A stretch of DNA of 64,000 nt from Halomonas dongshanensis (GCF_024790395.1 NZ_JAJISC010000003.1:434001-498000), one strand, 5' to 3'. Positions 28,845 to 40,665 are shown, numbered from the stretch's first letter. The notes: a model not told the origin generated them from the letters alone. A program made the numbers and translations.

Positions 28845-30077
28845 ATGGTTGATACATCTGTCATCTTGCTCGGTGTGGTCATGTTCACCGTGGTCGTTAT
28901 CGGCCTCGTCATGGTGATCCTGGCGGCACGCAGCAAGCTCGTGAGCAGCGGGGACGTGACTATCGAAGTCAACGGTGATCCCGAGCATACGCTCACTACC
29001 CAAGCTGGCGGCAAGCTGCTCAACACGCTCGCGGCCAACGGCATCTTCCTCTCATCTGCCTGTGGTGGCGGTGGTTCCTGCGCCCAGTGTAAGTGTAAGG
29101 TCGAAGAAGGCGGTGGCTCCATCCTGCCGACCGAAGAGTCGCACTTCACCATGCGTGAGAAGAAAGAGGGCTGGCGCCTCTCTTGCCAGGTGCCGGTCAA
29201 GCAAGATATGAAGATCGAGGTGCCCGAGGAGGTCTTCGGGGTCAAGAAGTGGGAGTGCGAGGTCATCGCCAACCCCAACGTCGCGACCTTCATCAAGGAG
29301 CTCAACCTCAAACTGCCGGAAGGCGAAGAGGTGGCGTTCCGTGCCGGTGGCTACGTGCAGTTGGTGGCACCGCCCTACGATATCAAGTTCTCCGATTTCG
29401 ACATCGAGGACGAGTATCGTGGCGACTGGGATAACTTCGACCTGTTCAAGATTTCCCACAAGAACAACGAGGAAGTCATTCGCGCATACTCCATGGCGAA
29501 CTACCCTGAAGAGAAGGGTATCCTCAAGTTCAACATCCGTATCGCCACGCCGCCGCCGCGCACCAATCATCCGCCCGGCCTGATGTCGACCTACGTCTTC
29601 AGCCTGAAGCCGGGTGATAAAGTCACGGTGATGGGGCCCTTTGGTGAATTCTTTGCCAAGGACACCGATGCCGAGATGGTCTTCATCGGCGGTGGTGCCG
29701 GTATGGCACCGATGCGTAGCCACATCTTCGACCAGCTCAAGCGCCTGCAGACCAAGCGTAAGATGTCCTTCTGGTACGGTGCGCGTTCCTGGCGCGAGAC
29801 CTTCTACAACGAAGAGTACGACCAGTTGGCCGAAGAGTTCGACAACTTCGAGTGGCACTTGGCGCTCTCCGATCCGCAGCCGGAAGACAACTGGGAAGGC
29901 CCGACAGGCTTCATCCATAACGTGCTGTACGAAAACTATCTGAAGGACCACCCGGCGCCGGAAGATTGTGAGTACTACATGTGTGGGCCGCCTATGATGA
30001 ACGCCTCCGTGATCAAGATGCTGCTCGATCTTGGGGTTGAACCCGAAAACATCCTGTTGGATGACTTCGGCGGTTAA
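28845..30077 (+). CDS. nqrF: Na+-translocating NADH:quinone reductase subunit F
   Basis: NqrF is the NADH-oxidising subunit. The 410-residue protein has one N-terminal membrane helix, a ferredoxin-like [2Fe-2S] domain with cysteines in [12 protein letters not shown] and LSCQ at about residues 70-115, then a ferredoxin-reductase-type domain. That domain has the FAD motif RAYSMANYP and the NAD site [13 protein letters not shown], ending in [10 protein letters not shown] and the aromatic/DFGG terminus usual for NqrF. ATG 28845 follows an AGGAAAC box. A hairpin terminator follows at 30097, and nqrM comes next instead of apbE. Confidence 0.97.
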   Translation: MVDTSVILLGVVMFTVVVIGLVMVILAARSKLVSSGDVTIEVNGDPEHTLTTQAGGKLLNTLAANGIFLSSACGGGGSCAQCKCKVEEGGGSILPTEESHFTMREKKEGWRLSCQVPVKQDMKIEVPEEVFGVKKWECEVIANPNVATFIKELNLKLPEGEEVAFRAGGYVQLVAPPYDIKFSDFDIEDEYRGDWDNFDLFKISHKNNEEVIRAYSMANYPEEKGILKFNIRIATPPPRTNHPPGLMSTYVFSLKPGDKVTVMGPFGEFFAKDTDAEMVFIGGGAGMAPMRSHIFDQLKRLQTKRKMSFWYGARSWRETFYNEEYDQLAEEFDNFEWHLALSDPQPEDNWEGPTGFIHNVLYENYLKDHPAPEDCEYYMCGPPMMNASVIKMLLDLGVEPENILLDDFGG

Positions 30078-30096
30078 TCACGCTGAATAGGGTAAC

Positions 30097-30126
30097 GGGG
30101 CTGGCCAGTAGGCTGGCCCCTTTCCT
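30097..30126 (+). terminator. Probable terminator after nqrF
   Basis: A ten-base stem with two wobbles (30097-30106, 30111-30120) and AGTA loop is followed by TTTCCTT. Confidence 0.65.
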
Positions 30127-30309
30127 TACCAGGGTGTGGACCATAAAGCTGGCGTATATAAGCCGGGGGGCGTGCAAGTATCGATGACCTAACGATCTGC
30201 GCCGTTCAGGGCACTCAACGTGCTCTACGCTGTCTGTAGAATAAGCAAGTGCGATGCCAGCATGTGGGCATGTCGACACTTCGACTGATGACCTTCATCG
30301 GGAGGCAAT

Positions 30310-30564
30310 ATGGCAATTTGGTTACTGGTATTCGGAATTATGGCGCTGATTATGGGCGCAATGGCGGTGGGCGTGATCATGGGACGTAAGCCCATTGCAG
30401 GCTCTTGCGGCGGTCTCAACCAGATCGGCATGAAAGATGGCTGCGACATTTGCGGTGGCAAGGATGAGGTCTGCGAAGAAGAGAACCGTAAACGTGGCGG
30501 GCTACGCCGCCGCAGCGATGAAAGCCGTGGCGCGGACCTAGGTTACGACATCACTCGCCGCTAG
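30310..30564 (+). CDS. nqrM: NqrM, Na+-NQR maturation factor
   Basis: NqrM is a small membrane protein required to assemble functional Na+-NQR, probably by delivering iron to the NqrD/NqrE site. The 84-residue product has one N-terminal membrane helix ([21 protein letters not shown]) and then the conserved cysteine pattern GSCGGL, CDICGG and a further Cys, all needed in the Vibrio protein. An Arg-rich tail follows. A GGGAGG box precedes ATG 30310. In Vibrio the order is nqrF-apbE-nqrM; here apbE is missing from the gap and nqrM lies behind a hairpin, so it may have its own promoter. Confidence 0.92.
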   Translation: MAIWLLVFGIMALIMGAMAVGVIMGRKPIAGSCGGLNQIGMKDGCDICGGKDEVCEEENRKRGGLRRRSDESRGADLGYDITRR

Positions 30565-30591
30565 AAAGGCGTACATGCGCAGACGTTCGGC

Positions 30592-30610
30592 CGGGAGTCG
30601 ACGACTCCCG
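30592..30610. promoter_or_regulatory. 19-bp near-perfect palindrome upstream of sthA
   Basis: Nine-base arms CGGGAGTCG / CGACTCCCG surround one central base and end 28 bases before the sthA start. The tight symmetry fits a dimeric repressor site better than a terminator, since no T-run follows. The cognate protein is unknown. Confidence 0.5.
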
Positions 30611-30638
30611 ACAGCAAAATAGGGAGAAGAGCAAGATT

Positions 30639-32030
30639 ATGGCGGTGCATAACTATGATGTCGTAGTCATCGGGACCGGACCGGCGGGCGAAAGCGCTGC
30701 CATCAACGCAGCCAAGCATGGCCTCAAGGTGGCGATTGTCGAAAAGCAGGCTCAAGTAGGCGGCAACTGCACCCACTGGGGCACTATCCCTTCCAAGGCG
30801 TTGCGTCATCAGGTCAAACAGATCATGGCGTTCAACACCAATCGCATGTTTCGCGACATTGGCGAGCCACGCTGGTTCTCGTTTCCCAAGGTAATGGAGC
30901 GCACGCGTAGCACCATCGACAAGCAGGTCGAGATGCGCACCACCTTCTATGCGCGCAATCGAATCGATTTATTCCAAGGGGTTGCACGATTCAAGGATGA
31001 GCATACCATCATCGTCCGCGATACTCTTGAGGGTAACGAGGAATTAGTTGCCAAGAAAATCGTCATTGCGACCGGTTCACGCCCTTATCGTCCAGGCGAC
31101 ATCGATTTCCGCCACCCGCGAATCTACTGCTCTGATACCATTTTAAGCCTTGCCCATACACCGCGCACTCTGGTGATTTTCGGCGCTGGGGTCATCGGCT
31201 GCGAATATGCCTCGATTTTCTCGGGGCTTGGGCTTAAGGTCGACCTGATCAACAACCGCGATAGTTTGCTGTCGTTTCTCGATGACGAAATCAGCGATGC
31301 GCTCTCCTACCACTTGCGCAAGCACGGCGTGCTGATTCGGCATAATGAAGAGTATGCCAGCGTCGAAGGGGACGACTCGGGCGTGGTGGTACACCTCAAA
31401 TCGGGTAAGAAGATTCGCGCCGATGCATTTTTGTGGGCCAACGGTCGTACTGGTAATACAGATAGTCTCGGGCTTGAAAATATCGGTTTAGAAGCCAATG
31501 GTCGTGGTCAGCTTAGCGTTGATGAGCATTACCGCACGGCGATTCCGCATATCTACGCCGCCGGTGACGTCATCGGCTGGCCGAGCCTCGCCAGTGCTGC
31601 CTACGACCAGGGGCTCAACTCCAGCAACGAACTGCTGGCGCAAGAGTACCGCTTCGTCAGCGAAGTGCCGACGGGTATTTACACAATTCCCGAGATCAGC
31701 TCCTTTGGCCCCAACGAGCGCGAGCTGACCGAAGCCAAGGTGCCTTACGAAGTAGGCAAGGCGTTCTTCAAGGACACCGCCCGCGCGCAGATTACCGGTG
31801 ATGTCGTCGGCATGCTAAAAATTCTCTTCCACCAGGATACGCTGGAGATACTCGGTATTCACTGCTTTGGCGACCAAGCGTCCGAGATTCTGCATATCGG
31901 TCAAGCGATCATGCAGCAGAAGGGCGAGGCGAATACGCTAAAGTATTTCGTCAACACGACCTTCAACTACCCGACCATGGCAGAAGCCTACCGTGTCGCA
32001 GCGCAAAATGGTCTCAACCGCGTGTTTTGA
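30639..32030 (+). CDS. sthA: Soluble (Si-specific) NAD(P)+ transhydrogenase
   Basis: SthA is a cytoplasmic flavoprotein that transfers hydride between NADPH and NAD+, balancing the two pools. The 463-residue protein is of the disulfide-reductase fold: FAD motif [16 protein letters not shown](P) motif [14 protein letters not shown] and the C-terminal dimerisation domain. The redox-active CxxxxC is reduced to one cysteine, C-T-H-W-G-T, the hallmark that separates SthA from lipoamide dehydrogenase. A GGGAGA box precedes ATG 30639. It follows nqrM by 74 bases, with a palindrome between them; the neighbourhood of the NADH-consuming Nqr pump makes metabolic sense. Confidence 0.95.
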   Translation: MAVHNYDVVVIGTGPAGESAAINAAKHGLKVAIVEKQAQVGGNCTHWGTIPSKALRHQVKQIMAFNTNRMFRDIGEPRWFSFPKVMERTRSTIDKQVEMRTTFYARNRIDLFQGVARFKDEHTIIVRDTLEGNEELVAKKIVIATGSRPYRPGDIDFRHPRIYCSDTILSLAHTPRTLVIFGAGVIGCEYASIFSGLGLKVDLINNRDSLLSFLDDEISDALSYHLRKHGVLIRHNEEYASVEGDDSGVVVHLKSGKKIRADAFLWANGRTGNTDSLGLENIGLEANGRGQLSVDEHYRTAIPHIYAAGDVIGWPSLASAAYDQGLNSSNELLAQEYRFVSEVPTGIYTIPEISSFGPNERELTEAKVPYEVGKAFFKDTARAQITGDVVGMLKILFHQDTLEILGIHCFGDQASEILHIGQAIMQQKGEANTLKYFVNTTFNYPTMAEAYRVAAQNGLNRVF

Positions 32031-32060
32031 CACCGGCAGTCAACACGGTTAGCGCTAAAC

Positions 32061-32091
32061 GCAACGGGCCGCCTCAATGGCGGCCCGTTGC
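32061..32091. terminator. Hairpin between sthA and the convergent peptidase gene
   Basis: Perfect 13-bp arms (32061-32073, 32079-32091) and a five-base loop between convergent genes. Symmetry suggests bidirectional use, although neither side has a strong T-run. Confidence 0.7.
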
Positions 32092-32119
32092 GTTGCTGTA
32101 AAATGATAGCAAAGCATGC

Positions 32120-33082
32120 TCATTGTCTGGCGTCTAAAAGCTCGATAGCGCGTTCCTGCCAGGGGCCGTCGAGATCACGAGCCTGGGCAAGTGCCTCGCC
32201 CGCCGCTTCGGTTTCTCCCAGCTGGATCAAAACGATGCCTAGATTGAGCCATGCCGCACCCAAGCGCGGGTCGAGAGTGGTCGCTGTCTCGAAGGCCTCT
32301 CTGGCGCGCTGCGTTTGGCCCAGACTGCCAAGTGTGTTCCCCAGAGCGAAATGGGCCACGGCGTCATTAGGGAAGCGTTCGGTCAATGCCTCCCAGCTGG
32401 AAAGCGTTGCACTCGCGCCATGTTGGCGCTCGAAGGCGCTGATCGCTTCGGTGGCGGTGCGCGGCGAGAGCCCCGCTGGCACCACGCCGGGTTCGGCGAC
32501 GATGAAGCCCCAGCGCCGCGAGCGCGCCCAGGTGGCGTCGAAACGACGAAACGACAGGCTGTGGCGCTCGATCTCCCCGCTACGCAGGACAAGCGTACTT
32601 GCCGGAAGGTCATAGCCAATGGCGACGGCATAGTGCCACATGGGGTAGAGCGGCAGCGATAGATTCTGCAGTACGACGACGGGATAGCCATCGGCGACAT
32701 GCCCAAGCAAGTGATCCAGCGTACTGCGAATGGGGAACGCCAACTGCCCTTGCCGGCGCACCGTGGCGAGCATTTCGGGCTGCACGCTACCTTCTCGGCC
32801 CGGAAGAAAGACCTGAGGAATCAGCGCCTCTTCGCTCACCTCGACGCCTTGGTAGTTGAGTACCATGGCCAAGGTGGCCGGGCCACACTGGTAATCATCC
32901 TGGGCAACGAAAGGGACGGCCTCAAGCTCCATGCGCGCGGGTAGCGTTTGCTCGGTGGCATCCAGCAGTACCGGCGTGCGCGCGCAGCCCGTTAACGCAA
33001 GGGCAAAGACGAGAACGCCCGCGAGGCGGGCGTTCTGACGATGACCGATCAAAAGGCGCTTAGCGCGTGAACGGATAGACAT
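32120..33082 (-). CDS. PA2778-family lipoprotein: C39-type cysteine peptidase + TPR
   Basis: This 320-residue protein has a long N-terminus with lipobox A-L-T-G-C33, so it is probably lipid-anchored. It carries a papain-like C39 domain with Cys66 in DDYQCGPATL and His150 in MWHYAVAIGYD, the layout of bacteriocin-processing-type peptidases. TPR-like helices follow from about residue 230 to the end (AHFALGNTLGSLGQTQRARE and a second unit). The combination matches the PA2778 family of Pseudomonas. The substrate is unknown. It overlaps the upstream PA2779-type gene by 23 bases, so the two are surely co-expressed. Confidence 0.87.
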   Translation of the reverse strand: MSIRSRAKRLLIGHRQNARLAGVLVFALALTGCARTPVLLDATEQTLPARMELEAVPFVAQDDYQCGPATLAMVLNYQGVEVSEEALIPQVFLPGREGSVQPEMLATVRRQGQLAFPIRSTLDHLLGHVADGYPVVVLQNLSLPLYPMWHYAVAIGYDLPASTLVLRSGEIERHSLSFRRFDATWARSRRWGFIVAEPGVVPAGLSPRTATEAISAFERQHGASATLSSWEALTERFPNDAVAHFALGNTLGSLGQTQRAREAFETATTLDPRLGAAWLNLGIVLIQLGETEAAGEALAQARDLDGPWQERAIELLDARQ

Positions 33083-33452
33083 CCGTCAGCCCCAGAATAT
33101 CGGTAATCAAGAGGATGATGAAGACGGCAAACAGCGCGCCTACCACCCCCGCACCGGCCGGCATCTGGTCGAGTTGATCGGCCATCTGACGCGCTTCGGC
33201 ATCGCTCAGGGCGAAGACACGCGCTTCGACGTCGGCGGGGTCTACACCCTGAAGGAGCATCTGTTGCTGCACGTCGGCGCGGGCGAGGACGTCACGAATG
33301 CGCTCGCGATCGGCGCTGCCCTGGTCGCTATCGAGTAGCGATTGTGTCGAGAAGAGTTCGGTCGACGACACAGGCGCGGCCACGACTGGCAGGCTTGCAA
33401 CGGTCAGCGTGGCAATGAGGAGCACGGAAAGGTAACGGCGAAGTGTTTTCAT
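33060..33452 (-). CDS. PA2779-family small membrane protein
   Basis: A 130-residue protein with a signal peptide ending near V-V-A-A-P and one strongly hydrophobic segment near the C-terminus (VVGALFAVFIILLITDILG). Between them is a helical region with ALSDAEARQMADQLDQMPAG, the PA2779 family signature. Family members are always paired with a PA2778-type C39 peptidase, as here (next gene, 23-base overlap). The pairing suggests a substrate, adaptor or partner of that peptidase; this is inference. The function is unknown. Confidence 0.86.
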   Translation of the reverse strand: MKTLRRYLSVLLIATLTVASLPVVAAPVSSTELFSTQSLLDSDQGSADRERIRDVLARADVQQQMLLQGVDPADVEARVFALSDAEARQMADQLDQMPAGAGVVGALFAVFIILLITDILGLTDVYPFTR

Positions 33453-33482
33453 GGTCTTCTTCCTTGGACGCTTTTTTTAAGT

Positions 33483-33503
33483 ACGCACGAGGGGATCGTG
33501 CGT
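33483..33503. other. Hairpin between holA and the PA2779-type gene
   Basis: Perfect eight-base arms (33483-33490, 33496-33503) with a five-base loop. It could separate the leuS-lptE-holA transcript from the peptidase pair, but in the minus direction an A-run rather than a T-run follows. Confidence 0.4.
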
Positions 33504-33581
33504 CAGGGGTAGGATAATCAGTTTGGGCGTGAATTTCTCGCCTTTTGTCCGCCTTGCACGCTGATGAATTTACAAGCTGCT

Positions 33582-34649
33582 TTATGCCTGGGCGCCCACG
33601 CGGTAGGTCCAGGCGGCATCGGCCAACGGGCCGCGGCCACCGGCCATGGTCAAGGCAAGATCGTGCAGGCCGGGCCACAGTGGCACCATGACCGCGCCTT
33701 TGATGGCAAGATCCAATCGCTGGGCCATCAGTAAAAGCTTGTGCAAGCGCTTCATCGGCAAACGTTGCAGCGCCTTTTGATAGGCAGGGCGGCGCTTGTC
33801 GAAGATCATGGGCTTTTGCACCTTGCAGGCATGCTCGAAGCTTTGCCCCTGATCGAGGTGCTGATGCAGCGACAGCAGGGTGCGCAGCTCGCGGCTCAGC
33901 GCCCAAAGCACGATAGGCGCTTCGACGCCTTCGCTTTTGAGGCCTGCCACGATGCGCGACGCGCGGTTCGGGTCGCCGTTTAAGCAGGCGTCGGCCAGGT
34001 TGAAGACATCGAAGCGGCTGCTGTCGGCAACGCCCTGGGCAATGCTTTCGACGTTCAGCCGTGCCCCAGGTGGGTTGAGTAGCGCAAGCTTTTGTAGCTC
34101 CTGATCGGCGGCGAGCAAATTGCCTTCGGTCCGCTCGCCCAAAAGCCGTGCCGCCTCCAGATCTAGCTGCAAACCGTGAACGCTGGCGCGGTCGCGCACC
34201 CAGTAGCCTAAGCGCGAGGCATCTACCGGCCATACGGGTACGAACAGCCCGTGCTTGTCCAATGCCTTGAACCAAGCGGTTTTTTGCTGCTTGGCTTCGA
34301 GCTTGCCCATGCTGATCAGCAGAACGTCTTGGCTCTCGCTTAGATGCTCGGCGTACTCCGCCAGCACTTTGGTGCCTTCTTGGCCAAGTTTTTGGCTTCC
34401 CAGACGCAGTTCGAGTAGCTTGCGCGAGGCGAAGAGCGACAGGCTATGGGCAGCTTCGAGTAGCCGTCCCCAGGCAAAGTTGGGCTCGACGTCGAGCACT
34501 TCGCGCTCCTCGATGCCTGCCTGACGCGCCGCTTGGCGTACGGCGTCGCAGGCATCGCGGTGCTGGAGCGGCTCGTCACCGGCAACGATCACCACGCTTG
34601 GCAGCTGCTTGGCGAGCGCAGCGGGCAACTGGTCGGCAAAGACCTTCAC
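33582..34649 (-). CDS. holA: DNA polymerase III delta subunit
   Basis: HolA is the clamp-opening subunit of the gamma/tau complex that loads the beta sliding clamp. The 355-residue length is typical. Recognisable parts are the N-terminal QLPAALAKQLPSVVIVAGDEPL region, the AAA+-like core without a working Walker A, and the helical collar domain (RASRIVAGLKSEGVEAPIVLW). Its start overlaps the lptE stop (ATGA), reproducing the leuS-lptE-holA order of E. coli and Pseudomonas; the three are almost certainly one operon. Confidence 0.95.
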   Translation of the reverse strand: MKVFADQLPAALAKQLPSVVIVAGDEPLQHRDACDAVRQAARQAGIEEREVLDVEPNFAWGRLLEAAHSLSLFASRKLLELRLGSQKLGQEGTKVLAEYAEHLSESQDVLLISMGKLEAKQQKTAWFKALDKHGLFVPVWPVDASRLGYWVRDRASVHGLQLDLEAARLLGERTEGNLLAADQELQKLALLNPPGARLNVESIAQGVADSSRFDVFNLADACLNGDPNRASRIVAGLKSEGVEAPIVLWALSRELRTLLSLHQHLDQGQSFEHACKVQKPMIFDKRRPAYQKALQRLPMKRLHKLLLMAQRLDLAIKGAVMVPLWPGLHDLALTMAGGRGPLADAAWTYRVGAQA

Positions 34650-35140
34650 GCCTGCCCCGCAAGGTAGCCCAAGCGCTCGATGATGCGCTCAGCCAAGCGC
34701 TGCTCAAGGGTACGCTCGGCTTCGCGGAAGAGGCTGTCGCGGTTGAGCAGGTTGTCATCGTTGACGCGAATGCGGGTGCGCACGCTAAGCGTTTCGTTGT
34801 TGAGACGATAAGCGCCATTTTCGCGCTGCTGCACCGAAAGCGAAATGGCTAGAGTCAGTTCGTGCTCGCGGCTGCCGCGCCCGTCGCTGCCGAGCTGGCG
34901 GCTGCGCCGCTCGGCGCTGCCCAACGTTACCCGCCACTCACCGTCGCTGCGTACCTCGGCGCCGCGCTGCTCCAAGCGCGTGCGCAGGAGGCGATAGAGC
35001 TCGCTGGTGTCGTCGCCTTCGAGCGCCAGCGACGGCAGGCTTGGGAGCGCGTCGGTGCCACGCAGGCGAAAGCCGCAGCCGCTAAGAACGAGCGCCGCGG
35101 CAGCGGCGCCTCCCAGGGTCAAAAAGGTGCGTCGGTTCAT
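34646..35140 (-). CDS. lptE: LPS-assembly lipoprotein LptE
   Basis: LptE is the outer-membrane lipoprotein that plugs LptD and helps place lipopolysaccharide on the cell surface. The product has 164 residues with lipobox V-L-S-G-C22 and the family start CGFRLRGTDALP. Secondary structure alternates strands and helices as expected. The signal begins M-N-R-R-T-F-L, a twin-arginine-like pattern unusual for LptE. It lies between leuS and holA. The spacer before it is composed of 14-16 bp AT-rich reiterations. Confidence 0.93.
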   Translation of the reverse strand: MNRRTFLTLGGAAAAALVLSGCGFRLRGTDALPSLPSLALEGDDTSELYRLLRTRLEQRGAEVRSDGEWRVTLGSAERRSRQLGSDGRGSREHELTLAISLSVQQRENGAYRLNNETLSVRTRIRVNDDNLLNRDSLFREAERTLEQRLAERIIERLGYLAGQA

Positions 35141-35168
35141 CTCACTCCCTCTGAAATCAGTCCCTTTG

Positions 35169-37849
<2,681 letters not shown>

Positions 37850-38026
37850 CTACGGGCGCGAAGTGAATGGAGATGACAACGGTACTGATACCACAAAGGG
37901 AGTGGCTATCGTACGAATGAGGTCGATTGTATCCTATGAAGGAGTATCCTTGAACGCCAATGCGTAATGGGATGCCGGGCGCGGGTAGTGCGCCATTTGA
38001 AAGCGTCGAGAAAAAGGAGAGTCGTG

Positions 38027-38548
38027 ATGAGCGAGCAACACAATGACCATCGTCTGCGTGAGGGCTACGAGCGCTTGTTGGAGCGTCTTCGCGAAGGTGC
38101 CAACGAGCTGACGTGGGACAACCTGCAAAAGGATCTGGACGATGCGGTAGCCTTCGAAGCGGAACTCGAAGAGTACACCAAAGACGAACTTGCCCTGCTA
38201 CGCGCCTGGGTCGAACGCGATCTGCGCGACATGCGCCACTACCTATCGGACTCGAGCCGCCAAGTAGCGGGCTGGTTGGGGATCGATCTCGATGCGCTTT
38301 CCCGCCGCGTGGCGGAGTCGCTGTTATCGATTGCCGATCGCAGCGTAGTGGAGCGCGAGCGCTTCGAAGACGATTTGGAAGCCGCGCGAGCCGACTACTG
38401 CGAAGGCGAAGTGGTCGCCCCAGGGCTAATGGCCTGCGTGCACTGCGATGCCCAGGTGATGCTTGAAACGGTGGCGAGGCTGGAACCCTGTCACCAGTGT
38501 GCCCACCGCTACTTCTACCGTTTCCCCAATAAGATTGTCGAAACCTAA
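38027..38548 (+). CDS. ybeL: Zinc-ribbon protein of the YbeL/DUF1451 family
   Basis: The 173-residue protein is helical and acidic in its first 130 residues (YERLLERLREGANE, TKDELALLRAWVERDLRDM) and ends in a zinc ribbon with C-V-H-C and C-H-Q-C pairs. This is the DUF1451/YbeL architecture, and E. coli ybeL is likewise divergent from leuS. No function is established. ATG 38027 follows AAAAAGGAGAG; an upstream TTG-led extension to 37967 has no support. The stop lies about 40 bases before the convergent membrane-protein gene with no terminator seen. Confidence 0.88.
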   Translation: MSEQHNDHRLREGYERLLERLREGANELTWDNLQKDLDDAVAFEAELEEYTKDELALLRAWVERDLRDMRHYLSDSSRQVAGWLGIDLDALSRRVAESLLSIADRSVVERERFEDDLEAARADYCEGEVVAPGLMACVHCDAQVMLETVARLEPCHQCAHRYFYRFPNKIVET

Positions 38549-38586
38549 CGATTTGAAAAAATAAAGTTTTAAAGACCACACGACGA

Positions 38587-39903
38587 TCACGTTAGCCACT
38601 CGCCCGAGAGGGTGAGGATGGCCAGCACCAAGAGGCTCATGAACCCGGCATAGGGCAGGTTGTGCTTCATCATGCGGTACCCGCTGACCCCGTAGCGTCC
38701 CTGGAGGGAAAGGTTGATTCCCGACAGGGGCCCAACGCTCGTTCCCACCCCCCACGCTGCCAGCGCAACGAAGGCAAAGCGCGTCTGTTCGCCGCTTTCG
38801 AGCGAGAGTAGCGATGCCAAAATCGATACCCCAATAATGGGGTGTAAGCCGAGTAGGGCGCTGGCGACGATGGCCGCGAAGCTGGCGATCGCCTCCCAGG
38901 TGCCGAAGTGGGCGAACAGCGTCCAGTCGTTGCTGGTGACGGCGTCCACGAGCGTGGAAAGCCCCAAGGTAAATAGCCCCGCCGCCAAAAATAGCGACAC
39001 CTCACCGCGCATGCCGGGCAGGCGCACCAGGGTATGCTGCTTGAGCCGCTGAAATGTCCATTTGCCGCCGTAGGGCAGGTTGCTCAGTAGCGCAACGACA
39101 GGAATCAAAAAGGTAATGATGCTGACGATGGAGAGCCTAGGCGTGATGACGAAGTGAAAGAGCATCACTAAAAGCGCCATCCCCACCGGCATCATTAGGC
39201 TCTTAGGGGCTAGAGAAAAGCCGATAACGTTGTCTAAGTCGAAGCGGCGCTTGAGATCAAGGGTAGTAAAGAGTCCCGCCATCATCGCTAGCGGCAGCCC
39301 CATGGCCATGACCTTGGCGTAGTGCATCTCGGGTGCCAGCGCTAGCGCCACCCCCATGGAGGCGAAGAAGGGCGACCAAAGCGCGGCACTGGAAAGGCCA
39401 CGGTTGAGCGCCAAGAGCTGAGGAAGGCTGAGCGGCGCCGAGCGCGCCAGGCGGTCGCCCACTAGAATCACCGTGGACATGTTCAAGATGCTGCCCAGCA
39501 GATGCACGCCAAGCCAGGTGCGCAAGATCCCACCGCTTCCCGTTAGCCGCCTGCCGGGGGCTTTTTGGCGCCCCTGCTCCTTGCCTACCAAGGTGATGAA
39601 GCTCACACCCACCAGCATCGCCGCGACGAAGGCGTTACCCTGCAGCACGCTCGGCCAGTGAATGTGGGCGCCATAGCCCCAGCGCGCCACTAACAGCATG
39701 ACGATTCCCAGAACGATCAGCACCATCGCCTGCATTCGTGAACGCTTGGGAATATCGCGCCAGAGCAGAATGACTGCCGCCCAAAGCAGATAGCTGACGC
39801 TATTGGCCGTATTCAAACCGCCCGTAAAGCCGATGATTTGGGCAAGCAGCCCGGCCAGTGTCAGCACGCCTGCCACGCGCTGGCGAAGAGTGGTCTCGTG
39901 CAT
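38587..39903 (-). CDS. Polytopic inner-membrane protein, possible ion transporter, unassigned
   Basis: The 438-residue protein is highly hydrophobic with roughly ten to twelve membrane helices and no signal peptide. A central basic loop (KEQGRQKAPGRRLTGSGG) divides it. The stretch WGVGTSVGPLSGINLSLQGRYG, split by helix breakers, is reminiscent of re-entrant loops in ion-transporter superfamily permeases, and an earlier NMSTVILVGDR segment could be its counterpart. I did not recognise the family. It stands alone between ybeL and an orphan gene pair, so context gives no substrate. Confidence 0.7.
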   Translation of the reverse strand: MHETTLRQRVAGVLTLAGLLAQIIGFTGGLNTANSVSYLLWAAVILLWRDIPKRSRMQAMVLIVLGIVMLLVARWGYGAHIHWPSVLQGNAFVAAMLVGVSFITLVGKEQGRQKAPGRRLTGSGGILRTWLGVHLLGSILNMSTVILVGDRLARSAPLSLPQLLALNRGLSSAALWSPFFASMGVALALAPEMHYAKVMAMGLPLAMMAGLFTTLDLKRRFDLDNVIGFSLAPKSLMMPVGMALLVMLFHFVITPRLSIVSIITFLIPVVALLSNLPYGGKWTFQRLKQHTLVRLPGMRGEVSLFLAAGLFTLGLSTLVDAVTSNDWTLFAHFGTWEAIASFAAIVASALLGLHPIIGVSILASLLSLESGEQTRFAFVALAAWGVGTSVGPLSGINLSLQGRYGVSGYRMMKHNLPYAGFMSLLVLAILTLSGEWLT

Positions 39904-40071
39904 GTCCGATCCTTAGTGGGGATTAGCAGGCTAATCGGATACGCGGGGAAAGGCCAGTGCTACAGGGTCGCAACGTAAGGCCATTTTGTTGTTTGATATA
40001 GCTATTGGCACTTGCATTGAATGCGCAAGCGCGCGTCATCAATGGACGTTTACTTAAGGTAGGGACACGCT

Positions 40072-40665
40072 ATGAACATGAACGATATCGACTTCGACTC
40101 ATCGTGGCTCGTGTGCGACGCGAAGCACTTGGAGCAGATGAAGCGTGACTTAGTCGCCGAGGAGACGAGTAACCCCGATGATCCCGATCTTCTCGCTATC
40201 GTCACCCCGGAAAATCGGCTTTTTGTATTCGAAGATGGCGAGAATCGGGCAACGCTATTCAACTATGAAAAAGAGCGCCGTTTTCTTTCGTCAGCCCGCG
40301 AAGTGCTGTTCTGTACAGCCGAAAAGCGGGGGCACTATTCGGATATCGCGCTTTACAAGGATGGCAGCTGCCAGTGGGCGCTATGGCACGATGGCTTGGA
40401 TGACCCGCGTCATCTGGATGAAACGGGCGAGCCAGCGGGCAATTACGCCATGATCAAAAAAACGCTGCTGCGTATGCAGGACGAGCTTGGCGACAATCCC
40501 GAGGGTATCGACCATCTCTATGCGCTTCCGCTGCTGTTAGCGCGGGATCTATACGGCTACGGCGCCGACACGGCGCTGCCGCAAGGCGCGATATATAAAT
40601 GGGATACCAAGCCGCGCCCCTCTGGCATCGCTCGATTCTTCAAGCGCCTTATGGGGCGTGATTGA
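40072..40665 (+). CDS. Hypothetical protein (first of a coupled orphan pair)
   Basis: A 197-residue, acidic, soluble protein without signal peptide or membrane helix and with no family I recognise. The first half is strand-rich (LLAIVTPENRLFVFEDGENRATLF), the second half helical; it ends in a basic tail FFKRLMGRD. ATG 40072 follows AGGGACACGC; a second ATG two codons later is possible. Its stop overlaps the start of the next gene, which implies that the two proteins work together. Size, acidity and pairing recall orphan immunity-type proteins, but nothing in the sequence proves it. Confidence 0.7.
   Translation: MNMNDIDFDSSWLVCDAKHLEQMKRDLVAEETSNPDDPDLLAIVTPENRLFVFEDGENRATLFNYEKERRFLSSAREVLFCTAEKRGHYSDIALYKDGSCQWALWHDGLDDPRHLDETGEPAGNYAMIKKTLLRMQDELGDNPEGIDHLYALPLLLARDLYGYGADTALPQGAIYKWDTKPRPSGIARFFKRLMGRD

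Noticed and set aside
29052..29951. Minus-strand open frame of 299 codons
   Set aside because: It is antisense to nqrF with no recognisable domain.
30639..32030. Missing second redox cysteine as a damaging mutation in a lipoamide-dehydrogenase-like enzyme
   Set aside because: C-T-H-W-G-T is the normal signature of SthA transhydrogenases.
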